DNA of 64,000 nt from Streptomyces sp. CT34 (lineage in GTDB: Bacteria; Actinomycetota; Actinomycetes; Streptomycetales; Streptomycetaceae), in contig NZ_KN708638.1 in the NCBI RefSeq assembly GCF_000805335.1, positions 5,189,853-5,253,852 of the forward strand, read 5' to 3'. The notes under the pieces were generated by a model. The model was not told the origin of the DNA and did not search any database. It worked only from the letters and a program-made list of their open reading frames with translations. The translations under genes were made by a program, and so were the position numbers. The first letter of the stretch is position 1. Every line of letters starts with the position of its first letter. Positions 16,745 to 24,884 of this stretch are shown here, piece by piece.

Positions 16745-17265
16745 TGGCCCGGAACTCCCGTATCCCCGCCCGGAAGTCGTGCCTCCCGGCCGGCCGCCGT
16801 GCCCGCTCCCGGGGGTGCGACCGGGGCTCCGCCTCCATCGAGTTCCTCGGCGTCCTGCCGATCCTGCTCGTGCTGGCCCTCGCCGTCATCCAGCTGGGCC
16901 TCGCCGCCTACGCCGTCCAGCAGGCCGGCACCGCCGCCCGCGCCGCCGCCCGCACCGCCTCGATGGACCGGGCCGACCGGCAGGCCGATCCGCAGGACGC
17001 CGGCCGGGCCGCGCTGACCGGCTGGGTCGCCGACCGCGCCTCGATCACCGTCGGCGGCTCGGGCGGCACGGTCCAGGCGACCGCGACCGTGCGGATCCCC
17101 TCGGTCATCCCCGGCACCGACCTCGGCTCCGCCAGCCGCACCGCCACCATGCCCCGCTCCGAAGGAGCGCCCGGAGCGTCGGCGCAAGCACCACGCACAA
17201 CGACAGGAGCGCCCGGAGCGTCGGCGCAACTACCAACAACAGCGGCAGGAGCGCTACCGCGATGA
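16744..17265 (+). CDS. TadE-like pseudopilin 2
   Basis: A 173-residue second TadE-family protein, with a longer basic leader (residues 1-28) ending CDRG before SASIEFLGVLPILLVLALAV. Gly at the cleavage site and Glu at +5 are kept. The C-terminal tail contains a duplicated 24-bp DNA unit (17164-17187 and 17206-17229) encoding GAPGASAQ twice, a recent-looking low-complexity extension. The start is at ATG 16744 (GTG 16741 also possible), coupled to the previous stop; its own stop overlaps the cpaF start (ATGA). Confidence 0.8.
   Translation: MARNSRIPARKSCLPAGRRARSRGCDRGSASIEFLGVLPILLVLALAVIQLGLAAYAVQQAGTAARAAARTASMDRADRQADPQDAGRAALTGWVADRASITVGGSGGTVQATATVRIPSVIPGTDLGSASRTATMPRSEGAPGASAQAPRTTTGAPGASAQLPTTAAGALPR
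17164..17229. repeat. 24-bp direct repeat inside tadE-like gene 2
   Basis: GGAGCGCCCGGAGCGTCGGC plus GCAA occurs at 17164-17187 and again at 17206-17229. It encodes a repeated GAPGASAQ in the C-terminal tail. Confidence 0.8.
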
Positions 17266-18602
17266 GCCTCAAAGCCAGAATCGTCGCACCCGAACCGGCC
17301 GGTGAGGCACGCCAGGACGGCCATCTGGTCGCTGTCTACCGCGCCAAGCTGCTGGAGGAGATCGACCTGGCCGAGATGTCCTCACTGGCCGCCGTGGAGC
17401 GCCGCTCGCGGCTGGAGCGCGTTCTGGGGCACATCATCAGCCGCGAGGGCCCGGTGCTGTCCACCGCCGAGCGCGCCCAGCTCATCCGCCGGGTCGTCGA
17501 CGAGGCGCTGGGCCTGGGCGTGCTCGAACCGCTCCTCGAAGACGCCTCGGTCACCGAGATCATGGTCAACGGCCCGGACCAGGTGTACGTGGAGCGGTCC
17601 GGCCGGGTCGAGCTGGTCCCGGTGCGCTTCGCCTCGCACGAGCAGCTGATGCAGACCATCGAGCGGATCGTGTCCACCGTCAACCGGCGGGTGGACGAGT
17701 CCCATCCGATGGTCGACGCCCGGCTGCCGTCCGGCGAGCGGGTCAACGTCATCATCCCGCCGCTGGCCCTCAACGGCGCCACCCTGACCATCCGCCGCTT
17801 CCCGCGCGCCTACACCCTCGCCGAACTCATCGGCATCGGCACCCTCGACGAGCAGATGCTGATGCTGCTGGCGGGGCTGGTGCGCGCCAAGTTCAACGTG
17901 GTGGTCTCCGGGGCCACCGGCGCCGGCAAGACCACCCTCCTCAACGCCCTCTCCGGGCTGATCCCGGACGGCGAGCGGATCATCACCGTCGAGGACGCCG
18001 CCGAACTCCAGCTCCAGCAGAGCCATGTCATCCGGCTGGAATCCCGCCCGCCCAACGTGGAGGGCAAGGGCCGGATCACCATCCGCGACCTGGTCCGCAA
18101 CTCCCTGCGGATGCGCCCCGACCGCATCATCGTCGGCGAGGTCCGCGGCGGGGAGACCCTCGACATGCTCCAGGCGATGTCCACCGGCCACGACGGCTCG
18201 CTCGCCACCGTCCACGCCAACAGCGCCGAGGACGCCCTGATGCGGCTCCAGACGCTCGCCTCCATGTCGGACGTCAGCATCCCCTTCGAGGCGCTGCGCG
18301 ACCAGATCAACAGCGCCGTCGACTGCATCGTCCAGCTCACCCGGCACGCCGACGGCTCCCGCCGGATCAGCGAGATCGCCCTCCTCGACTCGCGCGGCCA
18401 CGAGGACTACCGGATCGTCACGGTCTGCCGCTTCGCGGCCGAACCGATGGGCGCCGACCGCGTCGTGCACGGCGTCTTCCGCTACTTCCCGCTGCCCCGC
18501 CGGTTCGCCGAACGCCTCTTCATGGCCGGCGAGCCCACCCCGCCCGCCTTCGGCGTGGCGGCCACCGACGACCAACTCGCCACCCGGAAGGCCACCACAT
18601 GA
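17262..18602 (+). CDS. cpaF: CpaF/TadA secretion ATPase
   Basis: A 446-residue hexameric ATPase that powers Tad pilus assembly. The N-terminal helical domain is followed by the conserved EIMVNGPDQVYVERSGR segment, Walker A SGATGAGKTTLLNAL (about residue 215), ITVEDAAELQ (Asp box), RMRPDRIIVGEVRGGE (Walker B) and MSTGHDGSLATVHANS (His box). Length is typical. ATG 17262 overlaps the upstream stop codon by ATGA, so translation is coupled. It acts at the cytoplasmic face with TadB and TadC. Confidence 0.93.
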   Translation: MSLKARIVAPEPAGEARQDGHLVAVYRAKLLEEIDLAEMSSLAAVERRSRLERVLGHIISREGPVLSTAERAQLIRRVVDEALGLGVLEPLLEDASVTEIMVNGPDQVYVERSGRVELVPVRFASHEQLMQTIERIVSTVNRRVDESHPMVDARLPSGERVNVIIPPLALNGATLTIRRFPRAYTLAELIGIGTLDEQMLMLLAGLVRAKFNVVVSGATGAGKTTLLNALSGLIPDGERIITVEDAAELQLQQSHVIRLESRPPNVEGKGRITIRDLVRNSLRMRPDRIIVGEVRGGETLDMLQAMSTGHDGSLATVHANSAEDALMRLQTLASMSDVSIPFEALRDQINSAVDCIVQLTRHADGSRRISEIALLDSRGHEDYRIVTVCRFAAEPMGADRVVHGVFRYFPLPRRFAERLFMAGEPTPPAFGVAATDDQLATRKATT

Positions 18603-19546
18603 CCGGCGGGGACCCCCCCCCCCCGCTCGCCATCGGGGCCACCGTGCTGTGCGGTGCGCTCGCCATCGCCGGCGCCCGGACGTACGCGTCCGGGCGCGCC
18701 CAGCGGCAGGCCGTCGTGGACCGGCTCGCGGACGAGCGCCGGCTGCCGGTGGCCGGCCGGCGCCGCCGCTTCCCCTCCGTCGACCGCACCCTGCGCAACA
18801 CCCGCCTCGGCCGCCGCCTCGCACTGCGGCTGACCGCCACCGGCCTGGACCTCACCCCCGGCGAGTTCTTCGTCTACATGGTCGCCGCGGTGCTCGTCCT
18901 GTGGGTGGTCGCGCAGGCCGTCCTCGCCCCGTTCTTCGGCCCGATCGCCGCGCTGGTCGCCGTCTGGGCCGCGTTCGCCTTCCTCAACTGGCAGCGGCAG
19001 AAGCGGATCGAGAGGTTCATCAACCAGCTCCCCGAGCTCTCCCGGATCCTCGCCAACGCCACCCAGGCCGGCCTGGCGCTGCGCACCGCCCTGGGAATGG
19101 CCGCCGAGGAGCTGGAGGCCCCGGCCGGCGAGGAGCTCGCCAAGGTCGCCGACAAGCTCGCCGTCGGCCACTCCGTCGACGAGGCCCTGGGCGAGCTGGC
19201 CGAACGGCTGCCCTCGCGCGAACTGGTCGTGCTGGTCACCACGTTGGTGCTGGCCAACCGCGCCGGCGGCACCGTCGTCGGCTCGCTGCGCAACCTCACC
19301 AAGACCCTGGAGGAGCGCAAGGAGACCCGCCGCGAGGTCCGCACCCAGCTCTCCCAGGTCGTGGTCACCGCGTACGTCGTCCCGCTGCTCGGCATCGGCA
19401 CCCTGCTGCTGATGAACCGCATCGCCCCGGGCGCCATCGACCGGATGACCTCGTCCTTCCTCGGCCAGCTCGCGGTGGTGGCGGCCTTCGTCCTCTACGG
19501 GCTCGGCTTCTTCTTCATCCGCCGCCTCTCCAAGATCGACGTGTAG
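18599..19546 (+). CDS. tadB: TadB-like inner-membrane pilus assembly protein
   Basis: A 315-residue type II secretion F-domain membrane protein. Hydrophobic segments lie near residues 10-25, 85-125, 255-275 and 285-310. The cytoplasmic GspF-type region includes LPELSRILANATQAGLALRTAL and TLEERKETRREVRTQLSQVVV. The ATG at 18599 overlaps the cpaF stop. A run of 12 C bases (18613-18624) begins only 11 bases after the start codon and encodes four prolines; a slippage of one or two bases would abolish expression. Confidence 0.88.
   Translation: MTGGDPPPPLAIGATVLCGALAIAGARTYASGRAQRQAVVDRLADERRLPVAGRRRRFPSVDRTLRNTRLGRRLALRLTATGLDLTPGEFFVYMVAAVLVLWVVAQAVLAPFFGPIAALVAVWAAFAFLNWQRQKRIERFINQLPELSRILANATQAGLALRTALGMAAEELEAPAGEELAKVADKLAVGHSVDEALGELAERLPSRELVVLVTTLVLANRAGGTVVGSLRNLTKTLEERKETRREVRTQLSQVVVTAYVVPLLGIGTLLLMNRIAPGAIDRMTSSFLGQLAVVAAFVLYGLGFFFIRRLSKIDV
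18613..18624. repeat. Poly-C tract (12 C) at the start of tadB
   Basis: Twelve consecutive C residues at codons 5-9 of tadB. Mononucleotide runs of this length are prone to slippage and to sequencing error; here the reading frame is intact. Confidence 0.9.
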
Positions 19547-19601
19547 CACCCGCCCCCGACGTCCCGCCCCCCGACGCCCAGGTACAGAAGCCGGTCTCGC
19601 C

Positions 19602-20495
19602 ATGACACTCGGAATACTGCTGGCCCTCGCCCTCGCCCTCTCGGTCGCCGGCATCTGCTGCGGTATCGCGCTCTACCGCCGCGAGGCCCGGCTCCCGCCC
19701 GACCTCGCACTGTCCCTGGAGGTCGGCTCGACCCGTACGACGGCCGTCGGCTCGGCCGTGGACCGTACGGGGATGCGCTACGCCCCGTTCGTCCTGCGGC
19801 TGATGGGCGACAAGCGGGTCGCCAGGGTCCGCCGGCGGATCGACCTCGCGGGCAACCCCGGCGGGCTGACCGTCGACCGCTACGCCGCCCGCCGGGCCGT
19901 CTACGGGGCGCTGGGCTTCTTCGGGGCGCTGGTGATGTTCCTGCGCGGCCAGCCGCTGCTGGGCGTGCTGATGGTGCTGTTCGGCCTGTTCTGGACCGAG
20001 GTCGGCATCTGGGCGGCGATCCGGCAGCGCAAGGACACCATCGAACGCACGCTTCCGGACTTTCTGGACGTGCTGGCCGTCGTGGTGAGCGCGGGGCTGG
20101 GGTTCCGCCAGGCGCTCGACCGGGTCGCGGAGAAGTACGAGGGCCCCTGGGCCGATGAACTCCGCATCACGCTACGGCAGATGGACATGGGCGTCAGCCG
20201 CCGCGCCGCCTTCGAGGAGCTGCGCAAACGCAACGACTCCGAACAGGTCGCGCAGTTCGTCACCGCCCTGCAGCAGGGCGAGGAGCTGGGCTCGCCGATC
20301 GTCGAGACGCTGATCCAGATCGCCGACGACATGCGCCGTACGGACGCCCAGAACGCACGCCGGCGGGCCGCCCGCGCGGTCCCCAAGGCGACCATGGTCG
20401 TCACCACGTTCATGGTCCCGGCCACGATGATCCTGCTGATCGCCGGCTTCTTCCTCGGATCCGGCACCAACTTCGGCTCGCTGATGGGCCGTTGA
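19602..20495 (+). CDS. tadC: TadC-like inner-membrane pilus assembly protein
   Basis: A 297-residue type II secretion F-domain protein, the partner of TadB. It has an N-terminal membrane helix, two central helices (YGALGFFGALVMF and LLGVLMVLFGLFW) and a C-terminal pair ending MILLIAGFFLGSG. The cytoplasmic part carries TLPDFLDVLAVVVSAGLGFRQAL and QFVTALQQGEELGSPI, hallmarks of the GspF domain. It lies 55 bases after tadB and 3 bases before the next gene, in one operon. Confidence 0.9.
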   Translation: MTLGILLALALALSVAGICCGIALYRREARLPPDLALSLEVGSTRTTAVGSAVDRTGMRYAPFVLRLMGDKRVARVRRRIDLAGNPGGLTVDRYAARRAVYGALGFFGALVMFLRGQPLLGVLMVLFGLFWTEVGIWAAIRQRKDTIERTLPDFLDVLAVVVSAGLGFRQALDRVAEKYEGPWADELRITLRQMDMGVSRRAAFEELRKRNDSEQVAQFVTALQQGEELGSPIVETLIQIADDMRRTDAQNARRRAARAVPKATMVVTTFMVPATMILLIAGFFLGSGTNFGSLMGR

Positions 20496-20498
20496 CCC

Positions 20499-20942
20499 AT
20501 GGACCCCACCGCGTCCCGCACCGCGACCCCCTCCGTGGCCTGGCGCCGCCGGACCGGCCTCGGCGTCCCCGGTCTGGTCCTCCCCGGCGCCGGTCTCGTC
20601 GTCCTCCAGGCCGCCGCCTTCGCCCACGACACCTCCCACAACTGCCACTACTTCGGCCCGTCCTTGCGGATGCACATCGCCGCCTGGGCCGGTCTGGCCT
20701 GCGGTCTCGCGGCGCCGGCCGCCTGCGCGCCGCTCTCCCGCGGCGCGGTCCGACGAGGCCGGCGCCCCCAGTGGACCCGGGCCTTCGGGGTCGCGCCGGC
20801 CTTTGTGATCCTGGGCGTACTCCCGCTGTTCCTGGAGGCGTTCGGGGTATGGGCGCTGTACGCCCCCGACCCGTCCGGCGGCGACGACTGTGCGGGGCTG
20901 GCGTACGCCCTCGGCGGCGCGTTCCGGTATCCGGCCGGATGA
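20499..20942 (+). CDS. Small membrane protein of unknown function in the Tad locus
   Basis: A 147-residue protein with about three hydrophobic segments (residues 22-42, 60-80 and 97-118) and four Cys in extracytoplasmic or loop positions (NCHYF, GDDCAG and others). No family is recognised. It starts 3 bases after the tadC stop, so it is part of the same transcript, and it may be a pilus accessory factor. The function is unknown. Confidence 0.6.
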   Translation: MDPTASRTATPSVAWRRRTGLGVPGLVLPGAGLVVLQAAAFAHDTSHNCHYFGPSLRMHIAAWAGLACGLAAPAACAPLSRGAVRRGRRPQWTRAFGVAPAFVILGVLPLFLEAFGVWALYAPDPSGGDDCAGLAYALGGAFRYPAG

Positions 20943-21325
20943 GGACGGTCGCGGCGCCCGCTTCTCGCCAACGCCTTCGCAGGAGCAACGAGTTGTGCCA
21001 CAGTGGAGGCGCCGGGCGGGGCCGCGCGCGCCAGGGGCGCGGCGCGACCGGCCGGACCGCATGGGCATGGACGCCGGGGCAGTGAGAGACGTGTCAGGTG
21101 TTTCCGGAGGGGGAACGGGGGTGGCCGAGGTGCCGCGCAGTGGCCGAAACGCACCGGGGTATCCACCGCTCGTGGTTTCGACCGAGGATGAGGTTCGGAA
21201 TCCCTGTTCCGGGAACGCTGTTCCGGCGTACTTTTCTCGTGTCACGCGCGCGGACGACCGTGCCGGCGCCACGGGGGCAGACCAGCCGGACCAGATCGGG
21301 ACGGCGGCCCATGGAGGGGAAGACG
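20943..21325. other. Intergenic region upstream of the Flp pilin gene
   Basis: This 383-bp stretch has no supported gene. Near its right end is GTTCCGGGAAC (21206-21216), a perfect 5-1-5 palindrome followed by another GTTCCGG. GGAAC at 21212-21216, with TCTCG 18 bases later, loosely resembles an ECF-sigma promoter (GGAAC ... TCTnA). A separate promoter for the abundant pilin would make sense, but the match is weak. Confidence 0.4.
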
Positions 21326-21493
21326 ATGGCGAAGCGGATCGTGGGGAACGACGACCGGGGACAGACCTCGATCGAGTACCTCGGCATCATCGCGGTGGTC
21401 GTGGCCATCGTGCTGGTCCTGTCGACCACGGACTTCGGCAGCCAGATCGCGAACGCCATCGCCAACAAGATTTCCGACGTCGTCGGAATCTAG
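21326..21493 (+). CDS. Flp-type pilin, major subunit candidate
   Basis: A 55-residue prepilin. The leader MAKRIVGNDDRG is followed by QTSIEYLGIIAVVVAIVLVL, giving the prepilin peptidase site G/QTSIE with Glu at +5 and Tyr at +6, the classic Flp EY pair. The C-terminus is a short helix (GSQIANAIANKISDVVGI). Size and form match Flp major pilins. ATG 21326 is chosen because GGAGG sits 8 bases upstream, in the otherwise possible MEGKT extension. Confidence 0.85.
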   Translation: MAKRIVGNDDRGQTSIEYLGIIAVVVAIVLVLSTTDFGSQIANAIANKISDVVGI

Positions 21494-21513
21494 GCGCAGC
21501 CGCCGCCACTCCC

Positions 21514-22185
21514 GTGCCGGCCACCCTCACGCGCCGCCGCCGGCGCGACGCGGGGCAGACCCTGCCGATCTACATCGTCGCGATCGGGGGCCTGCTCTTC
21601 CTCGCGCTCGCCTTCTTCGCCGTCGGCCAGGCGGCGGCCACCCGCAACGGTGCCCAGACCGCCGCCGACGCCGCCGCGCTCGCCGCCGGCCAGAAATACC
21701 GCGACGAGCTCGGCAGGAGCTTCCTCGACGCGCTGCGCAACGACGCCGGCGACCCCACCGCCTGGCAGGACCTCCTCAACGGCCGCGGCGCCCCCTCCGC
21801 GGCGGCCTGCCGCAGCGCGGACTGGTACGCCGGACGCAACGACGCCGCGGTCTCGTCGTGCACCCCGGACTCCTGGCCCACCTCCTTCGCGGTCACCGTC
21901 AAGACCCTGAACACGGTGGGCCGTTCGGTCATCCCGGGCACCGAGAACGAACACGCCGCGGCCCGCGCGAAGGCGATCGTCGAGCCCCGCTGCACGCTCG
22001 GCGGGCCCACGCCCCCGCCCGGCCGGCAGCCCACCCCCACCCCCACACCCGGCGGCGACGGCAAGGGCACCGGGTCCGCCCCGGTCACCCTCACCTGCGA
22101 CGGCAAGGGCCGGACGCTCGACCCCGCGCACCCCAGCGATCTCCCCGCTGCCGCCGACCTGTTCTCCGTACGGCTGGCGCAGTGA
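21514..22185 (+). CDS. TadG-like pilus locus protein
   Basis: A 223-residue protein with a basic N-terminus, then AGQTLPIYIVAIGGLLFLALAFFAVGQ as a membrane helix and RNGAQTAADAAALAAGQ, the typical start of TadG/Flp-associated proteins. Unlike the pilin and TadE proteins it lacks Glu at +5 (QTLPI), so processing by the peptidase is doubtful. The extracellular part has several Cys, and the PTPTPTP stretch near residue 175 looks like a wall-spanning linker. The GTG start at 21514 is tentative, as no clear ribosome binding site is seen. Confidence 0.65.
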   Translation: MPATLTRRRRRDAGQTLPIYIVAIGGLLFLALAFFAVGQAAATRNGAQTAADAAALAAGQKYRDELGRSFLDALRNDAGDPTAWQDLLNGRGAPSAAACRSADWYAGRNDAAVSSCTPDSWPTSFAVTVKTLNTVGRSVIPGTENEHAAARAKAIVEPRCTLGGPTPPPGRQPTPTPTPGGDGKGTGSAPVTLTCDGKGRTLDPAHPSDLPAAADLFSVRLAQ

Positions 22186-22237
22186 GCCGCCCGAGCGCCC
22201 CCGGCCCCCCCGACCTCACGATCAAAGGAACCCTGCC

Positions 22238-22819
22238 ATGAGCATTCGGCTCCCCACGAAGGCCGCCAGGCGAGCGGTCGCCCTGGCGAGCGCGGTCGGC
22301 CTGGCTCTCGTCGCGGCCGGCTGCGGCGACGGCGGCGGCGCGCAGGCGTCGGACGGCAAGAAGCCCGCGGCCCACGCCTCCACCCGGAAGGACGGCGGCG
22401 CCGGCAGCCCCGCGGCCGACTCCACCAAGGTCATCGGCGAGATGAAGGGCGCCGACGGCATAGTGGTCACCCTGCACTCCGTCATCCGCGACCCCGGCGG
22501 CTTCGTCACCGTCAACGGGACCGTCTCCAACCACGGCACCCGCCCCTTCAACGCCATCGGCTGGGGCCCCCACGAGACTGAGCTGAAGTCCCGTTCGTCC
22601 ATCTCCGGCGCCACCCTCGTCGACGAGGCCGGCAAGAAGCGCTATCTCGTCCTGCGCGACACCAATGGCGAATGCCTCTGTACGACCGGCCTCAGCGGCC
22701 TCATGCCGGGCGCCAGCCGGCCCGTCTTCGCACAGTTCCCGGCGCCGCCCGCCAAGGTCACCGAGGTCGACTTCCAGTTGCCGACGATGCCCCCGGCCAC
22801 CGTCCAGATCACGGATTGA
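22238..22819 (+). CDS. Putative lipoprotein, unknown function
   Basis: A 193-residue exported protein with a twin-Arg-like basic start and the lipobox LVAAGC (lipidated Cys 29). After a disordered linker (to about residue 60) there is a beta-rich domain (GIVVTLHSVIRDPGGFVTVNGTV) resembling general immunoglobulin-like lipoprotein domains, with a CLC pair near residue 148. AAAGGA precedes the ATG. It lies 10 bases before the OmpA-domain gene and reads with the Tad genes, so it may form a cell-surface pair with OmpA. Confidence 0.75.
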   Translation: MSIRLPTKAARRAVALASAVGLALVAAGCGDGGGAQASDGKKPAAHASTRKDGGAGSPAADSTKVIGEMKGADGIVVTLHSVIRDPGGFVTVNGTVSNHGTRPFNAIGWGPHETELKSRSSISGATLVDEAGKKRYLVLRDTNGECLCTTGLSGLMPGASRPVFAQFPAPPAKVTEVDFQLPTMPPATVQITD

Positions 22820-22829
22820 GCCGCCACCG

Positions 22830-23435
22830 ATGACCGCCTCCCGTAGGGCCCTCACGGCCACCGCCGCGCTCCTGCTGACCGTCGCGCTCGCCGCCCCGGC
22901 CGCGCACGCCGACCCGCCCGGCATCACCGAGGGCACCGACGCACCCGTACGCATCGACCCCACCAACCCCAACCTGCGGATGGTCCAGGGCGCCAAGCTC
23001 GCCCCGCCCAAGGTCCTCAACATCAAGTCCGTCGTCGAGAGCGACGACGGCTCCGAGCGCCGCCAGGACACCAACGCCAACGTGACCTTCGCGCTCCAGG
23101 CCGAGGTGCTGTTCGGCAAGGACAGCGCCGAGCTGTCGCCGGACGCGCTGTCCCGGATCGGCGCCATCGCCGACGAGGCCAAGAAGCAACACGCCACCAA
23201 CCTGCGGGTGTTCGGCTTCACCGACAACCTCGGCTCCGCCGCGCACGGCCTGGTCCTCTCCAAGCAGCGGGCCAACGCCGTCCAGCGCGAACTGGCCGAC
23301 GACCTCGGCTCGTCGGTCACCTTCCAGATCCGCGGCTACGGCGAGCAGTACCCGATCGCCGACAACAGCACCGAGGAAGGCCGCAAGAAGAACCGCCGCG
23401 TCGAGGTCAGCTTCCCACGCGGCACCGGCTCGTGA
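22830..23435 (+). CDS. Secreted OmpA-family (peptidoglycan-binding) protein
   Basis: A 201-residue protein with a signal peptide (cleavage near AAHADPP). Residues 75-201 form an OmpA C-terminal domain: ALQAEVLFGKDSAELSPDAL, LRVFGFTDNLGSAAHGLVLSKQRANAV and GYGEQYPIADNSTEEGRKKNRRVEV. The TD and NRRVE residues that contact diaminopimelate in peptidoglycan are present. OmpA domains are uncommon in Gram-positives; beside a Tad locus and a lipoprotein it may tether the pilus apparatus to the wall. Confidence 0.85.
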   Translation: MTASRRALTATAALLLTVALAAPAAHADPPGITEGTDAPVRIDPTNPNLRMVQGAKLAPPKVLNIKSVVESDDGSERRQDTNANVTFALQAEVLFGKDSAELSPDALSRIGAIADEAKKQHATNLRVFGFTDNLGSAAHGLVLSKQRANAVQRELADDLGSSVTFQIRGYGEQYPIADNSTEEGRKKNRRVEVSFPRGTGS

Positions 23436-23540
23436 CGAGGCACGGCACCGTGGCGGGGCGCGGCACCGGCTCGTCACCTGGCCCCGGCGCAGCCTTGCTC
23501 CTTCCCGGGAAGGCTCAACAGGCGTGCGTCCCAGGGGCGT

Positions 23541-23897
23541 TCACCCGCCCTCCGCGCCCAGCCGCAGCCGCACGCCCCGGCGCACCCCCCACCGCGCCAT
23601 CGCCCCCGCCTCCGCCTCCAGCACGTGCCGCGCCCGCAACCGCGGGCGCCCCAACCGCCCCGGCCGCATGGTCCGTACGCCGAGCACCGTGAAATCCCGC
23701 CCCAGATACGCGACATCGATCGCGAACCGCATCCCGAAGGTGTGCACCCCGCTCGCCGGTGTCAGCAGCAGCGCCCCGGCGACCCCGTCCCGGCCCAACA
23801 GCCCCCGCGTACGGGCCCGGTGCGAGGCCGCGACCTCCACCGGGACCTCGACGTCCGCCCCGTGCAGCACACCCCGGCCGTTCTCCCTGCGCGCCAT
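23541..23897 (-). CDS. DUF192 family protein
   Basis: A 118-residue DUF192 protein. Family features are VEVAASHRARTRGLLGRDG, GVHTFGMRFAIDVAYLG (the conserved TFGMRFPID-like motif) and VLEAEAGAMARWGV. No signal peptide is seen here, although many homologues are exported. It is encoded opposite to the Tad locus, between the OmpA and prepilin peptidase genes. Streptomyces Tad loci often carry it nearby, but no function is known to me. Confidence 0.85.
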   Translation of the reverse strand: MARRENGRGVLHGADVEVPVEVAASHRARTRGLLGRDGVAGALLLTPASGVHTFGMRFAIDVAYLGRDFTVLGVRTMRPGRLGRPRLRARHVLEAEAGAMARWGVRRGVRLRLGAEGG

Positions 23898-23938
23898 GCC
23901 CGCCGTTCTATCAACCCGCGCGCTCTAGGGTCTGTCCG

Positions 23939-24676
23939 GTGTCCGTCCTTCTGATGATTCTCGCCGCCGCCTACGGGGCCGCCGCCGGGCTGCTCCTGCC
24001 GCGGCCCGCGCACCGGATGTCCGTGGAGCCGCAGGACGACTGGCGCGCGGGCTGTCCCGCGGGCCATCCGATCACCGGTGTGCTGCGGGGCTGGCTGGGC
24101 CCCGGCCGCTGCCCGGCCTGCCGGGCACCGTACGGTCCCGGGGCGCTGCCGACCGCGGCGGCCGGCGCGCTGGTCTGCGCGGCCCTGGCGGCGGTCGCGG
24201 GCGCCCGCCCGGAACTCGCCGGCTGGCTGCTGGCGGCACCGGTGGCCGTGCTGCTGGCGATCGTCGACTGGCGGGTACGCCGCCTCCCGGACGTACTGAC
24301 CCTCCCGCTGGCCGCGCTCCTCGCCCTGGCCCTCGGCCTCGCCGCCTGGTGCACCGGCGCGCCCGGCCCCTGGCTCCGCGCGCTGCTCGCCGGCGCCGCA
24401 CTCGCCGCCGGCTACCTGGTCCTCCATCTCGTCAACCCGTCCGGCCTCGGCCTCGGCGACGTCAAGCTCGCGATCGGGCTGGGGGTCGCCCTTGGGTGGT
24501 ACGGCTGGCGCACGCTGATCACCGGAGGCGCGGCCGGAATCCTGCTGGGCGCCCTCTACGGCGCGGGCCTGCTGCTCACCCGCCGATCCGGCCGGAACAC
24601 GACCATGCCGTTCGGCCCCTTCATGATCGCCGGCGCCTTCTGCGCCCTCCTCCTGGGCGCCGCCGCGGTCCGCTGA
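23939..24676 (+). CDS. Prepilin peptidase (A24 family)
   Basis: A 245-residue membrane aspartyl protease that removes leaders from type IV-like prepilins. Both catalytic aspartates are visible: IVDWRVRRLPDVLT (about residue 108) and the GxGD motif in GLGLGDVKLAIGLG (about 177). An N-terminal CPAGH ... CPAC arrangement resembles the zinc knuckle of full-length PilD enzymes. About seven hydrophobic segments follow. The start GTG 23939 gives the usual short N-terminus. It is the natural processing enzyme for the G/xxxxE pilins at 16361, 16744 and 21326. Confidence 0.88.
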   Translation: MSVLLMILAAAYGAAAGLLLPRPAHRMSVEPQDDWRAGCPAGHPITGVLRGWLGPGRCPACRAPYGPGALPTAAAGALVCAALAAVAGARPELAGWLLAAPVAVLLAIVDWRVRRLPDVLTLPLAALLALALGLAAWCTGAPGPWLRALLAGAALAAGYLVLHLVNPSGLGLGDVKLAIGLGVALGWYGWRTLITGGAAGILLGALYGAGLLLTRRSGRNTTMPFGPFMIAGAFCALLLGAAAVR

Positions 24677-24776
24677 GCCCCGGCTGCCCGCTCCCGCCGC
24701 CGGCCCGAGCCACGCCGCGAGCCCGCGCGATGCACGAAGCACCCCTCTCGCGGGGTTATGGTGGAAACCCCCCCTC

Positions 24777-24818
24777 GGGCCGGTCCGTATCCCCCCCCAC
24801 GGACCGGCCCGCTTTTTT
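24777..24818 (+). terminator. Rho-independent terminator with T run
   Basis: GGGCCGGTCCGT (24777-24788) pairs with ACGGACCGGCCC (24799-24810) around a C-rich 10-base loop, followed by GCTTTTTT. It is the only classic T-tailed terminator I see in the window and closes the Tad locus. Confidence 0.85.
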
Positions 24819-24884
24819 GCCCGCTCCGTCGCCGCCCCGGAACCTGGCCGAAAACCGGCGCCCACCGGCCCCGCCCGGGTCCGC

